Assembly (NCBI GenBank): GCA_001627865.1
Contig: LUQO01000016.1
Location: 1-64,000, forward strand
From: SAR324 cluster bacterium REDSEA-S27_B3
GTDB lineage: Bacteria; SAR324; NAC60-12
Length of the DNA stretch: 64,000 nt
Reading direction: 5' to 3'
This document shows positions 35,668-43,802 of this stretch, one piece after another. A program made the position numbers and the translations under genes. The notes under the pieces were generated by a model, which worked only from the letters and a program-made list of their open reading frames with translations, had not been told where the DNA came from and searched no databases. Each line of letters opens with the position of its first letter. Position 1 is the stretch's first letter.

Positions 35668-36177
35668 TCAGGGGATTTGGTAAGATGTTTTCCACTTACC
35701 TCCCCCTTGGAAAGTTCCCTGTTCAAAGGCAGGAACAGGGCTGGACTTGTACGATCCTGACCCAGTGATCCCCTTGTATTTACCTGTTCCATGCGTGATC
35801 CTGGATTTTGCGTCAGATGGTCCACCTAAACTTCCTTTTGCTGAGGCCCTGAAAGTAATGGTGTCTCCATCCGCGTCACGAAACGTACAGTATCCCTCGT
35901 TTTGGGTTTTTGGCATTTGCACCACTTCCAGCGAAAAGTGACACTTGAAGGAATTCATGTGGAAAATGCCGTTTCCAGAATCATTTTTTGTACTGCCATA
36001 AAATTCAGCGAGTATGAAGGCCGGAGCCTTGTCCTTCATGTGCATTCCCAGCACTTTGCCGGCAAAAGAGAATGTCCCGCTAATTTTACCTTTCTTAGCA
36101 AGCTGAGCCTGGGCAGTCATGCCAAATGAGAGGATCAAAAACAGACTCATTGTCATAATTGAAATTAACTTTTTCAT
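35668..36177 (-). CDS. Secreted hypothetical protein
   Basis: The 169-residue product has a Sec signal peptide (MKKLISIMTMSLFLILSFG...AQA). The mature part is beta-rich and Gly-rich, ending in THGTGKYKGITGSGSYKSS. That GTGKY-x-G-x-TGSG signature is common in secreted beta-barrel-like hypothetical proteins. Three Cys are visible (SFKCHFS, GYCTF and one in the signal region). AGGAGAC precedes the ATG. Function is unknown; it is predicted periplasmic or extracellular. Confidence 0.7.
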   Translation of the reverse strand: MKKLISIMTMSLFLILSFGMTAQAQLAKKGKISGTFSFAGKVLGMHMKDKAPAFILAEFYGSTKNDSGNGIFHMNSFKCHFSLEVVQMPKTQNEGYCTFRDADGDTITFRASAKGSLGGPSDAKSRITHGTGKYKGITGSGSYKSSPVPAFEQGTFQGGGKWKTSYQIP

Positions 36178-36323
36178 TGTGTCTCCTTGAAAAAAATTGT
36201 TGATAAAAAATTGTGATATCCAGCAACGAGATTAACGATGTTGATCCGGTAAGACTAAGTCTGAGCAGGATGGTTCTGATTCATGATAATCATGATTCTG
36301 ATCAACTTTTGAAGTCTTTCCCA

Positions 36324-36424
36324 TCCTCCCCCTCCCCCCCCGCAAGCGGTCCCCCCTCTCCCCCGTGGGAGAGGGTCGGGGTGAGGGGTTAGCGACTCCC
36401 TCTCTTCCTTTGGGAGAGGGAATC
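36324..36424. repeat. GC-rich palindromic repeat, copy 3 (two overlapping palindromes)
   Basis: CCCCCCTCTCCCCCGTGGGAGAGGGTCGGGGTGAGGGG (about 36351-36388) is followed by CCCTCTCTTCCTTTGGGAGAGGG (36398-36420). They lie upstream of the secreted-protein gene in the 733-nt spacer 36178-36910. That spacer also holds a short reading frame and a microsatellite but no convincing gene. Confidence 0.7.
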
Positions 36425-36458
36425 ACGGAATTGTTCCAGCTTCAGGGAGGAACACCGA

Positions 36459-36533
36459 ATGAGCAATGTAACAAAACAAGATTCCATTCCGGAAGAGCAC
36501 CGGAAAACCGAAAGATATCCGGACGGTGTTTAA
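36459..36533 (+). CDS. Possible 24-residue small ORF
   Basis: ATG at 36459, preceded by a near-perfect ribosome site (AGGGAGG at 36444-36450, 8-nt spacing), opens 24 codons ending in TAA. The product is hydrophilic (MSNVTKQDSIPEEHRK then TERYPDGV). It could be a true small protein, a leader peptide, or the 5' stub of a truncated gene. Only the ribosome site supports it. Confidence 0.25.
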   Translation: MSNVTKQDSIPEEHRKTERYPDGV

Positions 36534-36670
36534 CTAGGCGAAAATTCGGAATGTTGGAAAAAAGAGGAGAAAATAACAGCTGAACTGCTTCCGGAGGAAA
36601 ACGAAAACCCCTGAGGAAAAAGTCGGCGTTTCGCGAGGGCCGGAAAAGGCTAAGAATTAGCCGTAAACTG

Positions 36671-36710
36671 CGTTTCGTTTCGTTGCGTTGCGTTGCGTTG
36701 CGTTGCGTTG
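36671..36710. repeat. Pentanucleotide microsatellite
   Basis: Two CGTTT units are followed by six perfect CGTTG units. It lies in the non-coding spacer about 200 nt upstream of amrS. Such arrays are prone to slippage, but no gene or promoter obviously spans it. Confidence 0.95.
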
Positions 36711-36928
36711 CGTGCATGATGAGGGCCCCTCAAAAAGTGAAGAAATCAAAACTCAAGCTGAAGAACTTTTTTATATCCGCAGGTTTTCATGATCATGTGA
36801 ATTTGTCAAGAAATATTTTATTTTGTTATGTTATACAGGAAATTTCCATTGTATCAGAAAGTCATTTTGACTTGGATTTGAGGGTAATTTTCTGATACTC
36901 TTACAATGAAATGCTCACGGAGGGAGGA

Positions 36929-37990
36929 ATGGATCATCCGGGAAGATACTGGCAAAAACTGGATGACGGCAGGATTCAGTGCGACATTTGTCCAAGGCAG
37001 TGCAGGCTGCACAATGGACAGCGCGGACTTTGTTTTGTGCGCCAGGCGGATGATGACCAGATTGTGCTCACAACGTATGGGCGCTCAAGCGGTTTCTGCA
37101 TTGATCCGATAGAAAAGAAACCGCTGAATCACTTCCTTCCGGGAACACCAATTCTTTCCTTCGGCACAGCCGGATGTAATCTCACCTGTAAATTTTGTCA
37201 AAACTGGGACATCAGCAAGTCCCGTGAATTTGACCGACTGACTGAAACTGCTACTCCGGAAATGATTGCCAGAGCGGCAAAAGCGCACGGATGCCGCAGT
37301 GTTGCTTTCACCTACAATGATCCGGTTATTTTTCTGGAATACGCAGTTGATATTGCGCAAGCCTGCCGAGAAATGGATATCAGTCCTGTAGCAGTCACCG
37401 CCGGTTACGTGCTTCCGGAAGCACGTACTGAATTTTTCCAGAATATGGATGCTGCAAATGTTGATCTAAAGGCTTTCAGCGAGAAATTTTACAAGAAGAT
37501 TTGTGGAGGAAAACTTGAGTCGGTGCTGGAAACTCTCGAATATTTAAGGCACGAAACTGATGTGTGGTTCGAAATAACAACACTGCTGATTCCGGGAGAA
37601 AATGATTCTTCAGAAGAAGTGCATCACATGAGTGAGTGGATCATGGAACATTTAGGTGCGGATGTTCCCCTGCACTTCACTGCGTTTCATCCGGACTGGA
37701 AAATGCGTGATATTTCTCACACGCCTCATTCCACCTTAAACAGGGCAAGGCAAATTGCTCTTGCTGCAGGAATTCGTTATGTGTACGTGGGAAATGTTCA
37801 CGACAAATCCGGATCAAGCACATACTGCCATCAATGCGGAGAATTGCTGATTGGTCGGGACTGGTACGAATTAAGCGACTGGAATCTGGAACAAGAGGGA
37901 AACTGCATTAAATGCGGAACAAAGTGTCCCGGAAAAATTGAACAGCATCCGGGAAACTGGGGAGCAAAAAGAATTCCCGTGAGTTTGTAA
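36929..37990 (+). CDS. amrS: AmmeMemoRadiSam system radical SAM enzyme
   Basis: A radical SAM protein with the CxxxCxxC cluster motif as Cys83, Cys87 and Cys90 (GCNLTCKFCQNW). An N-terminal CDICPRQC motif and a C-terminal zinc-ribbon-like set (CHQCGE...CIKCGTKC) are also present. The ATG at 36929 has GGAGG 5 nt upstream and gives 353 residues; the frame opens at 36911. The family co-occurs with AmrB (Memo-like) and AmrA (AMMECR1), and its reaction is not settled. amrB is convergent 102 nt away; no AmrA gene is in the window. Confidence 0.9.
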   Translation: MDHPGRYWQKLDDGRIQCDICPRQCRLHNGQRGLCFVRQADDDQIVLTTYGRSSGFCIDPIEKKPLNHFLPGTPILSFGTAGCNLTCKFCQNWDISKSREFDRLTETATPEMIARAAKAHGCRSVAFTYNDPVIFLEYAVDIAQACREMDISPVAVTAGYVLPEARTEFFQNMDAANVDLKAFSEKFYKKICGGKLESVLETLEYLRHETDVWFEITTLLIPGENDSSEEVHHMSEWIMEHLGADVPLHFTAFHPDWKMRDISHTPHSTLNRARQIALAAGIRYVYVGNVHDKSGSSTYCHQCGELLIGRDWYELSDWNLEQEGNCIKCGTKCPGKIEQHPGNWGAKRIPVSL

Positions 37991-38092
37991 ATATACAGGA
38001 ATATTTATTTATACCCATTCAACTTTTGCTTGTGAAATGTTCCGGGAAATTAAAAATCACTCCGGGAAATGCGGGTGTGATGAGGCTTACTG

Positions 38093-38947
38093 TTAGTTAA
38101 TGCTCTGTGATGCAGTCACTGCCCATGCACCGTAACCCACCACACGTCCGTGATCTCCCGCTGTATCTCCGGAGTTGCAGAGATCCAGCCTGTGCACCTG
38201 CCAGTCGTTTTGGGAAGCAGCCAGTAATGCTCCGCGAAGCGGATATGCACCACAGGCATCTTCCGGAGAAAGCAGTTGCGGTAACAATGACTCAATCGCG
38301 TTTGCAGTGCGTGAGTCCAGTTCCCTTGCTGTTTGATAGTCATGGAAATGACTGAGGTCGGTACTGATCAAAATCAGAGTTTGATCATCATCACAAAATT
38401 GCTGAATCATGTTTGCCAGCAGATCTGTTTTCGTGTCACCCACAACCAGAGGAACAAGTTTAAATTCGCCGAGAGTTTGCTGTAAAAAAGGAAGCTGCAC
38501 TTCCAGGCAGTGTTCCTCAGCATGTGCCTCATCACTGACAGTAATCCAGGAATAATCAGCAAGCAGTTTTTCCATCAGTACGCTGTCCAGATGTATCACA
38601 CCAAGCGGAGTTTCAAAAGCATCAGACTTCGGCAAAGCCGCACCGGTAAGCCACACACGATGAGCAGGTCCAAGCAGAAATACCCGCTGAAAACGATTTT
38701 TTAACTTCATCAAAAGCCGATACGCCGCGGCGGCTGTTTTCCCGGAATAAATGTAGCCTGCATGCGGGACAATCAGCATCCGTATTGATGAGATTTCATT
38801 CGTGGTTAACTGTAATGAATCCTCGTCGCCTTCCATACTATGCAGATAGTTCCGGACGGTTTTCCTCAGCTCCGATTCATCTCCGGGATAAAACATATAT
38901 GAAACCGCTGCTGGTCGAATGTTTTTTGAAAAGTTTTCTTTAATCAT
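38093..38947 (-). CDS. amrB: AmmeMemoRadiSam system protein B (Memo family)
   Basis: A protein of about 284 residues of the Memo / dioxygenase-like fold. The metal-site motifs are VPHAGYIYSGKTAAAAY near the N-terminus, AHAEEHCLEVQLPFL, and STDLSHFHDY. ATG 38947 has GAGG 7 nt upstream; the frame also opens at a TTG at 38959. It is convergent with amrS and followed upstream by the AMP nucleosidase gene on the same strand, 31 nt away. It is a conserved partner of AmrS. Confidence 0.88.
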   Translation of the reverse strand: MIKENFSKNIRPAAVSYMFYPGDESELRKTVRNYLHSMEGDEDSLQLTTNEISSIRMLIVPHAGYIYSGKTAAAAYRLLMKLKNRFQRVFLLGPAHRVWLTGAALPKSDAFETPLGVIHLDSVLMEKLLADYSWITVSDEAHAEEHCLEVQLPFLQQTLGEFKLVPLVVGDTKTDLLANMIQQFCDDDQTLILISTDLSHFHDYQTARELDSRTANAIESLLPQLLSPEDACGAYPLRGALLAASQNDWQVHRLDLCNSGDTAGDHGRVVGYGAWAVTASQSIN

Positions 38948-38977
38948 GATCTGCCTCAATGATTTGGAACTCGAGAA

Positions 38978-39751
38978 TCAATAGCCGAAGTGTTTGATTT
39001 CTTCACCTTTTTCATCAATATCAGTCATGGCTTTAATGCCCATTTCCAGATGCATGTCAACAAATTTTGCTGTAACTTTTTTGTCCAGTTCCTGAGTTTT
39101 TACTCCTTCCGGAAGCAGTGGATTGTCTGAAACAAGCAGGATGGCGCCGCGGGCAATTTTGTTGGCATGACCCACAATGAAGAGGGTAGCGGTTTCCATA
39201 TCAATTCCAATTGCGGAAAGATTAACTAGCTTGTTTCGAAAATTTTCATCCCATTCCCAGACGCGTCTGTTAGTGGTGTAAATAACTCCTGTGCGATATT
39301 CCTGTCCATATTCCAGCACAGTATCTGAGACAAATTTGTGCAGCTTAAATGAGGGCAATGCCGGAACTTCCGGAGGAAGATAGTCATTGCTTGTCCCTTC
39401 GCCTCGTATTGCCGCAATCGGCAGAATATATCTGCCTATTTCCGCGGTTTGTTTCAGGCCGCCGCACTTGCCTAAAAACAGAACGCCTTTAGGATTACAA
39501 GCCGTCAGCAAATCCATGATGGTCGCCGCGTTAGCGGAGCCTATACCGAAATTTATAATGCTCAGACCGTTATCATTTGTGGCAGTCTGCATCGGACATC
39601 CTTTCCCCTTGATTTTGCAGCTGAAACGCTCTGCGAACTTGGTTACATAATTACTGAAATTTGTCAGCAGAATATAATTTCCAAAATCTTCGATTTCTGT
39701 TCCGGTGTAACGCGGCAGCCAGTCCCGCGTAATATCTGTTTTGCTTTTCAT
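38978..39751 (-). CDS. amn: AMP nucleosidase, short form
   Basis: Hydrolyses AMP to adenine and ribose 5-phosphate. The 257-residue protein (ATG 39751; the open frame reaches 39796) lacks the long N-terminal regulatory domain of E. coli Amn. It closely follows the short Bacteroidetes-type enzyme: ITRDWLPRYTGT, LLTNFSNYV, GKCGGLKQTAEIG, and the nucleoside-site IDMETATLF. It lies between GC-rich repeats and amrB. It may be horizontally acquired, but only by inference from resemblance and context. Confidence 0.88.
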   Translation of the reverse strand: MKSKTDITRDWLPRYTGTEIEDFGNYILLTNFSNYVTKFAERFSCKIKGKGCPMQTATNDNGLSIINFGIGSANAATIMDLLTACNPKGVLFLGKCGGLKQTAEIGRYILPIAAIRGEGTSNDYLPPEVPALPSFKLHKFVSDTVLEYGQEYRTGVIYTTNRRVWEWDENFRNKLVNLSAIGIDMETATLFIVGHANKIARGAILLVSDNPLLPEGVKTQELDKKVTAKFVDMHLEMGIKAMTDIDEKGEEIKHFGY

Positions 39752-39922
39752 CATGGTTGTTGATTTATTATTGAAACAACTTTTCATGATATTCATCTTG
39801 AAAGAAATTCCATAAAGTTGCCAGTGGAACCTATATAAACATCATCGAATTCATTTGCATTATTTTCATTCCGCTCGAAGTCTTGTGATGATCCGGTTTC
39901 AAGTAGGTGTTGGTTAAAATAT

Positions 39923-40006
39923 TCCCCTCACCCCGGCCCTCTCCCAGCAGGATAGGGAGTAGCCACAACCACACCCTTGCCTCTCCCAGCGGGAGAGGGA
40001 GAAGGG
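39923..40006. repeat. GC-rich palindromic repeat, copy 4
   Basis: CCCCTCACCCCGGCCCTCTCCCAGC...GGATAGGGA is followed by CCTCTCCCAGCGGGAGAGGGAGAAGGG (about 39980-40006). These are the same building blocks as copies 1-3, in the opposite orientation at the left end. It occupies the 408-nt spacer 39752-40159 between amn and the ABC binding protein; the remainder holds a hairpin and no gene. Confidence 0.7.
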
Positions 40007-40105
40007 TGCATAGTATAGTATTGTTATCAATGAGTATGGATAAAGACGTCTTAACAGAAGAGGAATCCGGACAGGATAAAAAGGAGGACTTGAAAGAGAG
40101 GACAA

Positions 40106-40143
40106 GATTCGGGAAGCACCTGTTTGTCGGTGCTCCCGAAATC
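40106..40143 (-). terminator. Strong hairpin after the binding-protein gene
   Basis: GATTCGGGAAGCACC pairs with GGTGCTCCCGAAATC around TGTTTGTC, with two single-base bulges. It starts 17 nt after the stop of the binding-protein gene, the last gene of the minus-strand operon. There is no long U tract, so it marks the likely transcript end or a protective 3' stem rather than a textbook terminator. Confidence 0.45.
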
Positions 40144-40159
40144 TAAAGATTATGCTTGA

Positions 40160-41152
40160 TTACATTGCATTCCAGATTATGTGACTCCATGCACCTTTAG
40201 GCTTTTTGGTGATCACTGGAGTAGAATCCGAAGCCATCAGTACTTTGACTGTGCGCCTGTAATCTGCCGGTATAAGATAACCAATACCCTGTGGCTGGTT
40301 GCCGACCAACTTGTTTATTTCACCCATCATGCGGCGCTGATGTTTTTCAGTCTGTGCGCCGGTATCGTCATTTTCCAGCACGATATCTGCTGCTGCATCT
40401 GGATTCGCGGCTGCATACTTCCAGCCTTTGATTGATGCCCTGAGGAAACGAGCCATTTTATCCACGAAAGCCTTTTTTCTCAGATTTTTTCCCAGCACAT
40501 ATAAACCGTCTTCCAATGTAGCAACACCCTGGTCTTCATACTTGTAAACAACCAGTTCAGAAGGACTCAGTCCGGCATCAACAACTTGCCAGTATTCATT
40601 GTATGTCATGGTTGAAACGCACTCAGCCTGTTTCTGCAGTATTGGATCCACGTTGAAACCCTGCTTCAAAACGGTTACTCCATTTGAACCACCGGTAGTT
40701 GGGATACCCAATTGGCTCATCCAGCTCAGGAATGGATATTCGTTTCCGTAAAACCAGACTCCCAGAGTTTTTCCGCGAAAATCTGCTGGAGATTTAATCC
40801 CACTGTCTTTACGGCAGGTGAGCATCATTCCGGATTTTTTAAAAATCTGGGCAATGTTCACCAGCGGAACACCTTTTTCACGTGATGCCAACGCCGAGGG
40901 CATCCAGTCAATGATCACATCAGCTCCTCCTCCTGCAATTACCTGGGGCGGCGCAATGTCTGGTCCGCCTGGCTTGATGGTTACTTCCAAGCCTTCTGCT
41001 TTATAGTAGCCCTTATCCTGTGCCACAAAGTAACCAGCGAACTGAGCCTGTGTAACCCATTTCAACTGAATGGTTACTTTTTCAGCTGCTTGTGCGGTAA
41101 ATGTCAGACCGATAGCCAGTATAACCATCATCATTTTTTTCATTGTACTCAT
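40160..41152 (-). CDS. NMT1/THI5-like ABC transporter substrate-binding protein
   Basis: The 330-residue product has a Sec signal peptide ending AQA|AEKVTIQLKW. The NMT1/THI5 fold follows: KWVTQAQFAGYFVAQDKGYYKAEGLEV, IIDWMPSALASREKG, and TMTYNEYWQVVDAG. Such proteins bind pyrimidine precursors, nucleobases or similar small molecules. GGAG lies 6 nt before the ATG. It is the last gene of the operon that begins with pyrimidine-degrading enzymes, so a pyrimidine base or derivative is the likely ligand. Confidence 0.88.
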   Translation of the reverse strand: MSTMKKMMMVILAIGLTFTAQAAEKVTIQLKWVTQAQFAGYFVAQDKGYYKAEGLEVTIKPGGPDIAPPQVIAGGGADVIIDWMPSALASREKGVPLVNIAQIFKKSGMMLTCRKDSGIKSPADFRGKTLGVWFYGNEYPFLSWMSQLGIPTTGGSNGVTVLKQGFNVDPILQKQAECVSTMTYNEYWQVVDAGLSPSELVVYKYEDQGVATLEDGLYVLGKNLRKKAFVDKMARFLRASIKGWKYAAANPDAAADIVLENDDTGAQTEKHQRRMMGEINKLVGNQPQGIGYLIPADYRRTVKVLMASDSTPVITKKPKGAWSHIIWNAM

Positions 41153-41207
41153 AAGTCACTCCATTTGAGATTATATACAGGTCAGCATTGTTTTTGCTGA
41201 ATGCAAG

Positions 41208-42326
41208 TCAGCTGACTCGGATAGAAGGGTGCCATCCTGTGAACTGCCGTTCAATAAAAGCCAGCAGTGCATAGAAAAGCGACCCGGACAATGCTGCCAC
41301 CGCGATTGACGCCCAAACCACATCAACGTTCATACGACCGATTTCTGTGGAAATTCTGAATCCCATTCCTACAATCGGCGTACCAAAAAATTCCGCGACA
41401 ATTGCCCCAATCAGCGCCAAAGTTGAGTTGATCTTCAGTGCGTTAAAAATAAAAGGCAACGCGTTCGGGAGACGCACCATAAACAGCAGCTGCCAATAAT
41501 TTGCAGCATATGAGTGCATCAAGTCAAGCTCTATTCTTTCGGTGGACTTTAAACCGGCAAGAGTATTCACCAGCATTGGAAAAAATGTCATCATAACCAC
41601 AACCGCGGCCTTTGACTGCCAGTCAAAACCGAACCACATGACCATGATTGGAGCCACTCCAACTATGGGCAAAGCGCTTGCCAGATTTCCCAGAGGCAGT
41701 AAGCCACGCTGTAAAAATGGAACTTTATCTACCAGAATTGCTACTCCAAATCCAGAACAGCAGCCGATCATGAATCCGGCAAGCACTGCTTTCAAAAAAG
41801 TCTGCTGAAAATCAGCCCACAGCATCTCCATTGCATTGACGAATGCAGTTCCAATCATCGATGGCGCCGGCAGCAATACTTGCGGAACCTGAAAACCCAC
41901 AGTCAGCATTTCCCACAAATATAGCAACACTGCACCGAACAAAACCGGAACCAGCAAATTTACGGCAATTGCGGTTTTTTTGTCTCTGCTGCCATCTATT
42001 TTTGACCAGAAACCCATTGCTTCCCAGATTACCAAAGTGAGTACCGCGACATACAGCCATATTCCCCATGATGTTGTTCCGGAATCAGACATGTGAACAC
42101 TGTTTAATGTGGACAAACATCCTGAGGCAATCAGTAAACTGATGACGCATTTGCCTGTGACTGACTCAGTTATTCCTTTGCGAATCAGTATTATTACAAC
42201 ACCGATCAGTGGTAACAGCGCTAAAAGTGCGGTATTCTCTCCCAGCAGCATCCAGTCACTTGAGAATTGAAACTGGATCGCGTAGCAGATGATAAAAATC
42301 CAGTAAATGATTCCTGAAATTTTCAA
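41208..42326 (-). CDS. ABC transporter permease (BPD_transp_1 type), second subunit
   Basis: A 372-residue inner-membrane permease. An N-terminal block of about 4 extra hydrophobic segments precedes the conserved core that begins near LYLWEMLTVGFQVPQVLLPAPSM. The core carries the permease loop ELDLMHSYAANYWQLLFMVRLPNALPFIF. It overlaps the upstream permease gene by 4 nt, so the two are translationally coupled and probably form a heterodimer. Confidence 0.88.
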   Translation of the reverse strand: MKISGIIYWIFIICYAIQFQFSSDWMLLGENTALLALLPLIGVVIILIRKGITESVTGKCVISLLIASGCLSTLNSVHMSDSGTTSWGIWLYVAVLTLVIWEAMGFWSKIDGSRDKKTAIAVNLLVPVLFGAVLLYLWEMLTVGFQVPQVLLPAPSMIGTAFVNAMEMLWADFQQTFLKAVLAGFMIGCCSGFGVAILVDKVPFLQRGLLPLGNLASALPIVGVAPIMVMWFGFDWQSKAAVVVMMTFFPMLVNTLAGLKSTERIELDLMHSYAANYWQLLFMVRLPNALPFIFNALKINSTLALIGAIVAEFFGTPIVGMGFRISTEIGRMNVDVVWASIAVAALSGSLFYALLAFIERQFTGWHPSIRVS

Positions 42327-43210
42327 GACAATACCCCCATTCTTTTTTGAACTATTCTTTCCATAAAACTCATCAGAAACACAAGTGATGCAGCTATAAC
42401 TGAAGCCACAATCAATGCGCTCCAGATTTGCACTGTCTGTCCGTAATAGGAACCGGTCAGCAGCCTTGCGCCCAGACCTGCTCTTGCTCCTGCAGGCAGC
42501 TCACCCACAATGGCACCAACAAGACTGATGGCAATGGAAACCTTGAAGCTGGCAAAGAGGTAAGGTGTGGAAGCAGGCCAGCGCAATTTCCAAAATGCCT
42601 GTGCCTGTGTCGCATTGTAGGTTTTCATTAAATCCAGGTGGATTGGATCAGGCGAACGCAAGCCCTTGACCATGCCGATAACAATTGGGAAAAAGCAGAG
42701 ATACGCTGAAATAAATGCTTTTGGTAAAAGACCGGTCAAACCGATTGCTCCTAAAACCACAATTATCATTGGGGCAATAGCCAGAATAGGGATTGTTTGC
42801 GAGGCTATTATCCAGGGTAATACGCTTTTGTTTAGTGTTGGAACATGTACAATTCCTATGGCCAGTAATATTCCTAAAACTCCTCCCATCACAAAACCAA
42901 CCATAGTTGAAGAAATTGTTACCCAGCCATGATATACAAGACTGCGCTTTGAGGTTATCTTGCGGCCGAACAATGACTTATTCATGTCAGACATTATCTG
43001 ATGCGGTGCCGGCAATACAGGGCGGCCCATGGCCCACGAATCCTCGACAAGTTTCTTAAAGTTCCACTCGGTGTTTTGACGTTCATATTTGTCAATCAAT
43101 ACATCCGAATTCAGATAAACTGCTCCGGCATACCAAAAAACAACGATCAACGAGACAACGGTTGTGATGGGAATGAAGGATGATTTAAGGAGTTGGTTCA
43201 GCATTATCAA
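42323..43210 (-). CDS. ABC transporter permease (BPD_transp_1 type), first subunit
   Basis: A 295-residue permease with about six membrane helices and the coupling loop LDLMKTYNATQAQAFWKLRWPASTPYLF. Its ATG overlaps the stop of the ORF6N fragment (ATGA), so translation may now depend on that interrupted gene. It pairs with the second permease in an NMT1-type importer. Confidence 0.9.
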   Translation of the reverse strand: MIMLNQLLKSSFIPITTVVSLIVVFWYAGAVYLNSDVLIDKYERQNTEWNFKKLVEDSWAMGRPVLPAPHQIMSDMNKSLFGRKITSKRSLVYHGWVTISSTMVGFVMGGVLGILLAIGIVHVPTLNKSVLPWIIASQTIPILAIAPMIIVVLGAIGLTGLLPKAFISAYLCFFPIVIGMVKGLRSPDPIHLDLMKTYNATQAQAFWKLRWPASTPYLFASFKVSIAISLVGAIVGELPAGARAGLGARLLTGSYYGQTVQIWSALIVASVIAASLVFLMSFMERIVQKRMGVLS

Positions 43211-43756
43211 TCGATTTGTGTGAATCCGATTTTTATTTTTTTTGTTTTAGGTAGAGAAACTAATGCTTTGAGAGTATCAAAAACATCTTTGAACTGTCGT
43301 TCATATTTGGTTTCCATTTTTTCCAACTTCCTGCTTAATTCTGTATGAATGAGCGCTGTTTCTCTTAGTTGTGTGAATGTTCTCATAATTTCAATATTCA
43401 CATGAATTGCTCTGGTGGAATGCAACGCACCGGAGAACATAGCAACTTCGTTTTCAGTAAAAGCTCTGGGAGGTTTGTGTGCCTCCCCAACTTGATATCA
43501 CATTTTGTGATCTTAGAGAATTTTCACTAGATATCACAATTTGTGATTTCAAGTTTTTGAATTCTTCTGAAGTGAGTTGAAACATAAAATCGTCAGGGAA
43601 TCGTTCAATGTTCCTTGTAACAGCTTGATTTAACGTTCGTGTTTCAACTTGGTACATAACCGCCAAATCGCTATCCAGTAAAACATTCTGCTGACGAATT
43701 GTATAAATTTGAGCCCGAATCTCTTTTGCCGTTACAATTGTTGAATAATCAGACAT
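43207..43756 (-). pseudogene. Frameshifted ORF6N-domain gene
   Basis: The first frame (43756-43454) encodes an ORF6N domain: IYTIRQQNVLLDSDLAVMY, then TRNIERFPDDFMFQLTSEEF. The second frame (ending at 43207) carries the expected continuation RAFTENEVAMFSGALHSTRAIHVNI and a coiled-coil tail. One +1 shift near 43470-43490 joins them into a normal ~183-residue protein. ORF6N domains occur in phage and mobile-element DNA-binding proteins. It sits between the ATPase and permease genes of an ABC operon, overlapping the permease start by 4 nt, so it looks inserted and decaying. A sequencing error is the alternative. Confidence 0.75.
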
Positions 43757-43802
43757 TTAAAAGACTCCTTGTTTCAACTTTATGTACTAATATCACTGGT
43801 AT

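Noticed and set aside
36442-36717. 91-codon minus-strand frame beginning in the CGTTG microsatellite
   Set aside because: Its N-terminus is translated repeat, the rest has low-complexity composition, and no ribosome site is present.
34980-40006. CRISPR array from the repeated GC-rich motifs
   Set aside because: Copies are irregularly spaced by hundreds to thousands of bases, palindromic and degenerate, without uniform spacers or cas genes.
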